From positions 1-5,626 of the forward strand of contig NZ_CAMLJP010000186.1 of the NCBI RefSeq assembly GCF_946480385.1: a stretch of 5,626 nt of DNA, read 5' to 3'. The position numbers and the translations under genes were made by a program. A model generated the notes under the pieces. It was not told the DNA's origin. It did no database searches and was given only the letters and a program-made list of their open reading frames with translations. Within the stretch, counting starts at the first letter, position 1, and every line of letters starts with the position of its first letter. Positions 1-5,317 of this stretch are shown in pieces. The DNA is from an uncultured Azospirillum sp. (lineage in GTDB: Bacteria > Pseudomonadota > Alphaproteobacteria > Azospirillales > Azospirillaceae).

Positions 1-54
1 GGCAACGGCCTCACGCTTGAACTCGTCCGTGAAGGATCGCCTCGTCTTCGTCAT
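1..54 (-). CDS. IS3-family transposase OrfA, N-terminal 18 codons (partial)
   Basis: The minus-strand frame starts at ATG 54-52 and reads MTKTRRSFTDEFKREAVA before running off the window. The pattern R-R-x-F-x-x-E-F-K-R-E-A-V is the hallmark beginning of IS3/IS911-type OrfA proteins, just before their helix-turn-helix. OrfA binds the element's terminal repeats and, in the family, is usually joined to the DDE integrase OrfB by programmed -1 frameshifting; OrfB lies outside the window. A GGAAGG motif seven bases upstream supports this start. Its codons (AGG, CGA, CGT, GTT) are less G/C-biased at the third position than the neighbouring chromosomal genes, as expected of a mobile gene. Confidence 0.85.
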   Translation of the reverse strand, partial: MTKTRRSFTDEFKREAVA

Positions 55-116
55 CAGACACCTTCCCGCTCCATTCGGAGCTTAGCTGTGGTGTCCACCC
101 AACCAGGGCAAGATCA
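1..116 (-). mobile_element. IS3-family insertion sequence, 5' end only
   Basis: This is the end of an insertion sequence that continues beyond the left edge. Read on the minus strand from 116, it starts TGATCTTGCCCTGGTTGG. That fits the TGA-type terminal inverted repeats of IS3-family elements, which begin with TG. It is followed by a 62-base leader with a GGAAGG ribosome binding site and then the start of orfA at 54. The boundary at 116 is inferred from the TG terminus and from coding sequence of a different character starting at 117. The bases just outside (CAAG, 117-120) would be part of the 3-5 bp target duplication typical of the family, but the other end is not visible. The subgroup cannot be assigned from this much sequence. 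Confidence 0.8.
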
Positions 117-185
117 CAAGCCGCCTTCACCGCGCTGGAGGACGAGTTCAAGGACATCGCCAGCCGCTACAGCGACGAAGACTGA
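117..185 (+). pseudogene. 3' remnant of a gene interrupted by the IS element
   Basis: An open frame reads directly out of the IS boundary to TGA at 183-185. It encodes about 22 residues, including FTALEDEFKDIASRY and ending SDED. Nearly every codon ends in C or G (GCC TTC ACC GCG CTG GAG), matching the resident genes rather than the IS. That makes real coding sequence much more likely than chance. The charged, helical-looking tail is not enough to name a family. It ends 15 bases before the convergent stop of the DUF2076-like gene, a normal gene-end arrangement. The most likely reading is that this is the C-terminus of a gene split by the insertion, with the rest beyond the left edge. Alternatively the IS may have brought a deletion, so that only this tail survives. 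Confidence 0.65.
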
Positions 186-200
186 CGGCGCGGTCCCCCG

Positions 201-992
201 CTAAATCCAGGAATCGTCCCCACCGCCGCTGCCGCCGTCATCGAAGGACGGGTCGTCGTACGATGCATCGTCGGCCGGCGGCGGGTCGGGGTCATAGGAC
301 GCGTCCTGCGCCGCATCCGGTGCCGTGTCGCCCTGCGGCCCCTGGTCGTCGCCGTAATAATTGTTGTTGATGACGGTCTCGTTGATCGTCTCGCCGCCCA
401 GGGGCTGGGCCATCGCCGTGCCGAAGGGGCCGGGCGAGTGGTGCAGCAGGGAGGAGATGGCGCTTGCCGCCAGCATGCCGCCCGCCACCCCCGCGGCGGT
501 CTGCGCCGCTCCGGCGAAGAACCCGCCGCCGTGCGGGGCCATGCCCTGCTGCGGGAAGGGCGGGGGGCTGTATTGCTGCTGCGGATAGGCCGCTCCCGGT
601 GCAGCGCCCCAGGGGCTGCGGCCGGCAACTGGCTGCGCTTGGGCCGGCTGAGAATAGGACGGAGCAGGGGGAGGCTCGCCGCCGCGGCCCCACGGGCTGC
701 GGCCGATGCCGAGCGCGTTCGACAGGAAGCTGCCGCCGGATTGCGCCGGCTGGGACGGGCGGTCGCGCAGTTGCCGCTCCAGTTCCTCGATCCGGGTCTG
801 GGCTGCGGTCAGCGCCTGCTGCTGCACCAGCACCGTCTGCGCCATGTAATAGGACGACAGCGGCTGGTCCTGGACCGACCGGCGGATGAAGTCCTCCGCT
901 TCAGCGTCGCGCGGCTGGGATTGCTGCTGCGTTTCCACCTCGCGCAGGCGGCGGAACAGGTCGGACAGAAGCGTGCGTTCCTCGGGGGTCAT
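201..992 (-). CDS. DUF2076-like protein with coiled coil and acidic tail
   Basis: The protein has 263 residues. The start at 992 is preceded by AGGAGA (998-1003) at five-base spacing. Residues 1-78 begin MTPEERTLLSDLFRRLREVE and are helical and Gln/Glu/Arg-rich (QQQALTAAQTRIEELERQL), a probable coiled coil. This start resembles the DUF2076 family as I know it. Residues 79-155 are a Pro/Gln-rich linker with a duplicated GRSPWG motif. Residues 157-183 (FFAGAAQTAAGVAGGMLAAS onward) form a Gly/Ala hydrophobic stretch that could associate with a membrane, although it is weak as a transmembrane helix. Residues 204-213 contain NETVINNNYY, and the tail from about 215 is Asp/Ser/Gly-rich, ending DDSWI. 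There is no signal peptide. Databases sometimes label such proteins 'periplasmic ligand-binding sensor', but nothing here supports a sensory or periplasmic role. The function is unknown. It is transcribed divergently from the signalling operon. Confidence 0.8.
   Translation of the reverse strand: MTPEERTLLSDLFRRLREVETQQQSQPRDAEAEDFIRRSVQDQPLSSYYMAQTVLVQQQALTAAQTRIEELERQLRDRPSQPAQSGGSFLSNALGIGRSPWGRGGEPPPAPSYSQPAQAQPVAGRSPWGAAPGAAYPQQQYSPPPFPQQGMAPHGGGFFAGAAQTAAGVAGGMLAASAISSLLHHSPGPFGTAMAQPLGGETINETVINNNYYGDDQGPQGDTAPDAAQDASYDPDPPPADDASYDDPSFDDGGSGGGDDSWI
606..704 (-). repeat. Duplicated GRSPWG motif inside the DUF2076-like gene
   Basis: Two 18-base copies, at 606-623 and 687-704, differ at one position and both encode Gly-Arg-Ser-Pro-Trp-Gly (residues 124-129 and 97-102). 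Each is followed by a Pro/Ala/Gln/Tyr-rich spacer (PPPAPSYSQ and AAYPQQQYSPPP), so the linker looks like two diverged copies of a roughly 27-residue unit. This suggests internal duplication in a low-complexity, probably disordered region. Confidence 0.6.
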
Positions 993-1368
993 CGACGTCT
1001 CCTAACATGGCGCCCATCGCAAGGGGCGCCACCCCTTGATGTGGAGTCACCATCCCCCACCGGACAAGTCCCCAGTTGGGCGGTCCCGTTCCCGGATCCC
1101 ATTCTGCCGCCCGACGCAGTCCCGGTCATTTCGTTTCAGGACGTCTGCAACATCAAGCAAACACGCCGGCAACTTGCAGAACATTCCGAACGCGGTTCTT
1201 TGGATGATGAACTGTTGGCCTGACCATTGTGGGAAGTGGGGCGGCTATATCGGCTATGGCGTCGCCGGCTTAACATATGACATTAACGGGGGTGCCTTTT
1301 TCCGGACCGATGGGCCACATTTGTGATGCGACCGCCCGGCGGCGCCGGTTGGGAAGCCGAGACCAAGA
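993..1368. other. Divergent intergenic region, probable promoters for both sides
   Basis: These 376 bases separate the DUF2076-like gene (leftward) from the CheC operon (rightward), so promoters in both directions are expected here. Base composition is less G/C-rich around 1140-1300, and codon-like third-position bias disappears. Visible elements are the leftward ribosome binding site at 998-1003, an inverted repeat at 1020-1038, GGCTAT twice nine bases apart (1243-1248, 1252-1257) and TTAAC twice thirteen bases apart (1270-1274, 1283-1287). A GAAC-GCG-GTTC mini-palindrome lies near 1189-1199. I could not find a convincing -35/-10 pair, a sigma-54 GG-N10-GC pair or an EcfG-type GGAAC/CGTT pair. 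No convincing gene is present. Confidence 0.6.
1020..1038. repeat. Perfect 7-bp inverted repeat upstream of the DUF2076-like gene
   Basis: CAAGGGG (1020-1026) and CCCCTTG (1032-1038) are perfect inverted copies around a 5-base loop, CGCCA. The repeat lies 28-46 bases upstream of the leftward start codon and just outside its ribosome binding site. It could be an operator, a hairpin in the 5' leader of the leftward transcript, or chance in G/C-rich DNA. No U-tract follows it in the leftward direction, so it is not an obvious terminator. Confidence 0.4.
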
Positions 1369-2046
1369 ATGAACAGGCGCCGAGAGATGGTGGAACTGAC
1401 CGACCTGGAGCGCGATGCGCTGACCGAGTTGGTGAACATGGGGGTCGGCCGCGCCGCCACCCATCTCAGCCGCATGGTCAACGACCAGGTCCTGCTGTCC
1501 GTGCCGACCGTGGACATCGTCAGCCGGCAGGAGGCGTCGGATTTCCTGACCGCGCGCGAACGCCACGGGCTTGTGGCGGTGGAACAGCAGTTCCAGGGCT
1601 CCTTCGACGGCCGCGCCATGCTGATCTTTCCGGAAGCCAACAGCCTGGAACTGGCCCGCGCCGTCCTGGGCGGCGAGCTGACCCTGGCGGAGATCGTCGA
1701 TCTGGAGCAGGACGCCCTAGCCGAGATCGGCAACATCATCCTGAACGGCTGCCTCGTGGTGGTCGCCAATGCGTTGAAGGACCGGTTGACCATCTCGCTG
1801 CCGGCGGTGCTGCGCGGCGACGGCGCCAACATCCTGACGGACAAGGCCGGAGGTTCGGACGAGCTTGTGCTGTTCCTCTACATCGATTTCACCATCCGCA
1901 GCCGCAGCATCCGCGGTTACATCGCCTTGCTGATGGGGGTATCGTCCCTGCAGTCGCTCAAGCAGCTGATCCATGCCTTCATCGAAGGCATCGCCGCCGA
2001 AGAACCCTCATCCGCCGGAACGTCGCATGGCTCCCAGATTGCCTGA
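1369..2046 (+). CDS. CheC-family receiver phosphatase with two active-site motifs
   Basis: The protein has 225 residues and belongs to the CheC/CheX/FliY family, which dephosphorylates phospho-aspartate on CheY-like receivers. Both family signatures D-x3-E-x2-N-x22-P are intact and exactly spaced: D16-E20-N23-P46 and D115-E119-N122-P145. The Glu and Asn are the catalytic residues known in this family. Two motifs and a length near 200 residues fit CheC rather than single-site CheX, and there is no FliN-like domain as in FliY. There is no signal peptide or transmembrane segment, so it is cytoplasmic. It is the first gene of a three-gene operon with a PAS kinase and a lone receiver; its usual partner CheD is not visible. 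The start is uncertain: ATG 1369 has a distant GGGAAG (1351-1356), while ATG 1387 (residue 7) has only GAGAG directly adjacent. Either start keeps the domain whole. The probable substrate is the receiver at 3919, by inference from context. Confidence 0.88.
   Translation: MNRRREMVELTDLERDALTELVNMGVGRAATHLSRMVNDQVLLSVPTVDIVSRQEASDFLTARERHGLVAVEQQFQGSFDGRAMLIFPEANSLELARAVLGGELTLAEIVDLEQDALAEIGNIILNGCLVVVANALKDRLTISLPAVLRGDGANILTDKAGGSDELVLFLYIDFTIRSRSIRGYIALLMGVSSLQSLKQLIHAFIEGIAAEEPSSAGTSHGSQIA
2017..2020 (+). promoter_or_regulatory. Ribosome binding site supporting the kinase start at 2027
   Basis: GGAA lies six bases upstream of ATG 2027, inside the end of the cheC-like gene. The alternative upstream ATG at 1973 has no purine-rich motif before it (AGCAGCTGATCC). 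This site therefore favours 2027 and a 20-base overlap, which would allow translational coupling. Confidence 0.5.
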
Positions 2047-3922
2047 ACAACCCACCTGGGCGCTCGATGTCCTTGGCGCGCTGGATGCCGGCATCCTGCT
2101 TCTGGACCGCCATTGCCGCGTCCTTTACTGGAACAGCTGGATGGAGCAGGCCTCCACCCTGACGGCCAGGGAAATACTCGGGCACGACCTGTTCGACGCC
2201 CTGCCGAACCTGCGTGAATCGCGCCTGCACATCGCCGTGCGCGACACGTTGGCCACCGGTGCGCCCGGCGTCCTGTCGCACACGCTGAACCCGATGCTGT
2301 TCCCGCTGCGCCTGCCCGACGGACGGCGGATGGTCCACAATGTGGTGATCCGTCCGCTACCCTCGCACGCATCGTCACCCCATGCGCAATCCGCGGGCAG
2401 CGAGGCGCGCTGCCTGATCCAGGTGACCGACGTCACGGCATCGGTGAACCGCGAACGGGTGCTGCGTGAACAGCGTGACGCGCGTTACCGCGCCATCGTC
2501 GACACCGCCCCCGACGCCATCATCACCACCGACACCCGCGGCATGGTGCAGTGGATGAACGGCACCGCCACCCGCCAGTTCGACTATCGTCCGGACGAGC
2601 TGATCGGCCAGAGCGTCACCGTGCTGCTGGGCGATGACGCCCCCGACTGGATCGCCATGGCGGAGCGTAGCGGACCGGGCGCCGCCGGCATGGACGCCGC
2701 CACCCAACCGGTGGAACTGTCCGGCCGCCGCCGCGACGGCAGCCACATCGATCTCGAACTGTCGATGGCGCGCTGGGAATCGGAAGGACGCAGCTTCATC
2801 ACCGGCATCCTACGCGACATCACCGAGCGCCGCCGCACCCGGGAGGAGTTGCGGACCAGCGCGCTCGCCATGCGCCAGCTGGCCGAGCAGACCAAGGCGA
2901 CGCTGGACGCGCTGCCGGCCTTCATCGCCGTGCTCGACCGCTCCGGCCATATCGTGTCGGTCAACCGCGCCTGGGCGGAAGCCGGGTCGGAGACCAGCTT
3001 CCTCGGCCAGGGCTGCATCGTCGGCGACGATTACCTCGATCACTGCGGCCGGGGGGAGACCGCCGACCCACGCGCCGACAGCGTGATGGAGGGCTTGCGC
3101 ACGCTGCTGAACGAGGGCGGGCCGCCGGTGTCGGCCGAATATGTCACCAACACCCAGCACTGGTTCCGCTGCCTCGCCGCCCCGATGCCGGCCGGTCCCT
3201 TCGGCGGCACGGTGCTGATGCACATCGACGTGACGGAGATCAAGTCGATGGAAGCGGCGCTGCGCAAGCTGGTCGGCCAGAAATCGACCCTGCTGCGCGA
3301 GGTCAACCACCGGGTCAAGAACAGCCTGCAGTTGGTCTCCAGCCTGCTGACGCTGCAGACGCTCAGCCTGCCCGACGAAGGGGTGAGGGTGCATTTCCAG
3401 GACGCCCGCAGCCGCATTGAGGCGATCGCCCGCGTCCACAACCGCCTTTATCAAGCCGACCAGTTCCAGACCATCGAGTTCGGCACCTACCTGAACGAGC
3501 TGTGCGAGGATCTGGCGCGTGCGTCGGGCGGCGACAGCATGTGCGACATCGACGTGCGGTCCGACGTGATCGACCTGCCGATTGACCATGCCGCTCCGCT
3601 TGGCCTGATCGCGAACGAGCTGATCACCAACGCGGTCAAGCATCGCGGCAACGGTCCGGCGCGGGTGACGGTGACCTTCATGCGCGAGGCCGACGACCTT
3701 GCCCTGACCGTTTCCGACAGCGGTCCGGGGCTGCCGTCCAACTTCGACATCCGCAAGAGCCGCAGCCTGGGCATGCGCCTGATCTCCAGCCTCGCCGGCC
3801 AGATCCGGGCCAGCGTCGGCATCGACACCACGCCGCAGGGCACCACCTTCCGCATCGAACTGCCGGTGCCGGACGAGGTGCCGCTTCTCGAAGCGACGTC
3901 CGCCGAGGAGATCGGGGGATGA
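2027..3922 (+). CDS. Multi-PAS sensor histidine kinase, HisKA_2 type
   Basis: The protein has 631 residues from ATG 2027; a start at 1973 would add 18 Pro/Lys-rich residues and lacks a ribosome binding site. Domains in order are PAS-like 1 (about 8-138, with GILLLDRHCRVLYWNSWMEQ), PAS 2 (about 152-268, YRAIVDTAPDAIITTD ending FITGILRDITERR), PAS-like 3 (about 290-405, AFIAVLDRSGHIVSVNRAW ending MHIDVTEIKSME), HisKA_2 dimerisation and phosphotransfer (about 418-490), and HATPase_c (about 515-612). The H-box is LREVNHRVKNSLQ with His428 the likely phosphorylated residue. The ATP site has an N-box NELITNAVKH, a G1 box DSGPGL and a G2-like SLGMRL. There are no transmembrane helices, so it is a cytoplasmic sensor. 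The ligand or cofactor is not evident; PAS domains may bind haem, flavin or small molecules, but no decisive residues are recognised. It should phosphorylate the downstream receiver. Its stop overlaps that gene as ATGA. Confidence 0.92.
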   Translation: MAPRLPEQPTWALDVLGALDAGILLLDRHCRVLYWNSWMEQASTLTAREILGHDLFDALPNLRESRLHIAVRDTLATGAPGVLSHTLNPMLFPLRLPDGRRMVHNVVIRPLPSHASSPHAQSAGSEARCLIQVTDVTASVNRERVLREQRDARYRAIVDTAPDAIITTDTRGMVQWMNGTATRQFDYRPDELIGQSVTVLLGDDAPDWIAMAERSGPGAAGMDAATQPVELSGRRRDGSHIDLELSMARWESEGRSFITGILRDITERRRTREELRTSALAMRQLAEQTKATLDALPAFIAVLDRSGHIVSVNRAWAEAGSETSFLGQGCIVGDDYLDHCGRGETADPRADSVMEGLRTLLNEGGPPVSAEYVTNTQHWFRCLAAPMPAGPFGGTVLMHIDVTEIKSMEAALRKLVGQKSTLLREVNHRVKNSLQLVSSLLTLQTLSLPDEGVRVHFQDARSRIEAIARVHNRLYQADQFQTIEFGTYLNELCEDLARASGGDSMCDIDVRSDVIDLPIDHAAPLGLIANELITNAVKHRGNGPARVTVTFMREADDLALTVSDSGPGLPSNFDIRKSRSLGMRLISSLAGQIRASVGIDTTPQGTTFRIELPVPDEVPLLEATSAEEIGG

Positions 3923-4320
3923 AGATCCTGCTGGTGGAAGACGAGGTGCTGATCGCCCTTGAACAGCAGCTCTATCTGGAGAATGTCGGCCACAGCATCA
4001 TCGGCCCGGCGATCACCGCGACCGAGGCGATTGAGATCGCCACGGCCGACAAGCCCGATCTGGCGCTGGTCGACGTGCATCTGGGCATGGGCACCAACGG
4101 CATCGACGCAGCGCGCGGGCTGACCAAGCTGGGCGTGCCCTGCCTGTTCATCACCTCGTTCCGCGACGAGTTGAAGAAGGACGGTCCGGTCACCGGCATC
4201 GGCTGTCTGCCCAAGCCCTTCACCGAAAGCGGCCTGATCGCCGCCGTCGACGTCGCCCGCGCGATATTGGCAGGGGAGACGCCGCGCAACGTGCCGCAGA
4301 CGATGGAGCTGTTCGTGTGA
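3919..4320 (+). CDS. Stand-alone receiver-domain response regulator
   Basis: The protein has 133 residues, all receiver with no output domain. E7 and D8 form the acidic metal pocket, D52 (ALVDVHLG) is the phospho-acceptor, T80 (FITSF) is the conserved Thr, and K100-P101 (LPKPF) is the conserved Lys with its cis-Pro. The usual Tyr/Phe switch residue three positions before that Lys is Cys97. An aromatic (Phe82) instead lies two residues after Thr80, in PCLFITSF. This resembles the FAT GUY receivers, such as Sinorhizobium Sma0114, that pair with HWE/HisKA_2-type kinases, though the motif is not a perfect match. GAGGAG (3905-3910) eight bases upstream supports the start, which overlaps the kinase stop by four bases. 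It probably acts by protein-protein contact or as a phosphate intermediate, and is a plausible substrate of the CheC-like phosphatase. The downstream target is unknown. Confidence 0.93.
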   Translation: MKILLVEDEVLIALEQQLYLENVGHSIIGPAITATEAIEIATADKPDLALVDVHLGMGTNGIDAARGLTKLGVPCLFITSFRDELKKDGPVTGIGCLPKPFTESGLIAAVDVARAILAGETPRNVPQTMELFV

Positions 4321-4348
4321 GGGGAGGGGGCGATACCCCCCTCACCCC
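4321..4348. terminator. Possible bidirectional terminator hairpin between convergent genes
   Basis: Directly after the receiver stop, GGGGAGGGGG (4321-4330) can pair with the C-rich stretch 4337-4348, using A-GGGGG with CCCCC-T and GGGG with CCCC across a two-base bulge, around loop CGATAC. A register of TGAGGGG (4318-4324) with CCCCTCA (4338-4344) is also possible. It sits exactly between convergent genes, and the SDR stop codon is inside it. No U-tract follows on either strand, so intrinsic termination is uncertain. Confidence 0.45.
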
Positions 4349-5199
4349 GCATCCGGAAAATCAGCCCCCAGCGTCGTCTTCTCCCAGGCGTCGATCTCGT
4401 CCAGCACCGAGCGCAGCTTGCCGCGCACGCCCTCCAGCGCCGGGCGGCCGAGCACGAGGCGGAGCGGGGGGTTCTCCACATTCACCGCGGCGATGATCGC
4501 CTCCGCCGCCCGCACCGGATCGCCCGGCTGCTTGCCGCTGTAGCCGGAGATCTGCTTGCGCCGCGCGCCGGAGGTCTGTTCGTAATCGTCGATCCAGGTC
4601 GCCGACTGCTTCAGCGAACGCCCGGCCCAATCGGTGCGGAACGGCCCCGGCTCGACGATCAGCACGCGGATGCCCAGCGGCGCCACCTCCTTCGACAGCG
4701 ACTCCGACAGCCCCTCCACCGCGAACTTGGTGGCGGCGTAATAGCCGGAGCCCGGAAAGCCGACCATGCCGCCCTGGGAGGAAATGTTGACGATGTGGCC
4801 GGCACGGCGCGCCCGCATCCCCGGCAGCACCGCCCGCGTCACCGCGGCGAGCCCGAAGACGTTGGTCTCGAACATTGCGCGGATCTCCGCATCCTCGCCT
4901 TCCTCGATGGCGGAGAGATAGCCGTAGCCGGCATTGTTCACGACCACGTCGAGCCGGCCGAACGCCTCTTCCGCCTCGCGGACGGCGCGGGCGACCTGGG
5001 CCTGGTCGGTGACGTCCAGCGCGATGGCGCGCCCGCGCTCGCCATGGCTGGCCAGCAGGTCGTCCAGCTTCCTCGGGTCGCGCGCCGTCGCGGCGACACG
5101 CCAGCCCTTCTCAAGCACCAGCCGCGCCAGCTCGCGGCCGAAGCCGGTCGAACAGCCGGTGATGAACCAGACGGGCGTGTCGGTGGGGGTCTGTGCCAT
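4342..5199 (-). CDS. Classical short-chain dehydrogenase/reductase (SDR)
   Basis: The protein has 285 residues and starts at ATG 5199, with AGGAG (5205-5209) five bases upstream. The reading frame stays open further upstream, but that extension is Arg/Ser/Gly-rich and unlike SDR sequence. It is a Rossmann-fold NAD(P)-dependent oxidoreductase. It has the cofactor loop TGCSTGFG (14-21), D62-V63 contacting adenine, NNAG (88-91), and a catalytic set of Asn113, Ser141, Tyr154 and Lys158 (YAATK), followed by PGPFRTD (184-190). Arg40 after the second strand (ATARDP) hints at NADP(H) preference. The length is longer than the minimal 250-residue classical SDR, with a C-terminal extension from about 200 (SATWIDDYEQTSGARRKQIS) that probably shapes the substrate pocket. 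The substrate cannot be predicted. It is convergent with the signalling operon and on the same strand as the ABC gene 118 bases upstream, so co-transcription with that gene is possible but not shown. Confidence 0.92.
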   Translation of the reverse strand: MAQTPTDTPVWFITGCSTGFGRELARLVLEKGWRVAATARDPRKLDDLLASHGERGRAIALDVTDQAQVARAVREAEEAFGRLDVVVNNAGYGYLSAIEEGEDAEIRAMFETNVFGLAAVTRAVLPGMRARRAGHIVNISSQGGMVGFPGSGYYAATKFAVEGLSESLSKEVAPLGIRVLIVEPGPFRTDWAGRSLKQSATWIDDYEQTSGARRKQISGYSGKQPGDPVRAAEAIIAAVNVENPPLRLVLGRPALEGVRGKLRSVLDEIDAWEKTTLGADFPDAG

Positions 5200-5317
5200 A
5201 ACGACTCCTGCGGTCTCTCGTGATGCGCCGCTATGGGCGAACTGAGTTGGTCGCCAGGGACATACGCCGCCGCACCCGCGTGGCCACCCCACCTTTCGAT
5301 AAGGGGAGCGGCCGCCC

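Noticed and set aside
1150..1185. TTGCA-containing stretch resembling half of a sigma-54 promoter
   Set aside because: The required GG-N10-GC spacing is not met; the GG and GC there are only six bases apart.
438..1223. Long plus-strand open frame opposite the DUF2076-like gene
   Set aside because: It lies antisense to a gene with a good ribosome binding site and family-like N-terminus. Its translation is Arg/Ala/Gly/Leu-rich low-complexity sequence, typical of a shadow frame in high-GC DNA.
1204..1326. Possible 40-residue peptide starting MMNCWPDHCGKWGG
   Set aside because: It has no ribosome binding site and lacks the G/C third-position bias of the neighbours. It lies in the presumed promoter region, so coding is unlikely, although a small peptide cannot be fully excluded.
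1254..1844. Minus-strand open frame opposite the CheC gene
   Set aside because: It is antisense to a clear CheC-family protein, and its translation is Ser/Arg-rich without recognisable domains.
2810..3643. Long minus-strand open frame opposite the histidine kinase
   Set aside because: It is a shadow frame: the plus strand encodes uninterrupted PAS, HisKA_2 and HATPase motifs here, while this translation is His/Gln/Val-rich with no domain.
5287..5305. CCTT-TCGAT-AAGG hairpin downstream of the ABC gene
   Set aside because: Only a 4-bp stem with mismatched flanks and no U-tract; too weak to call a terminator.
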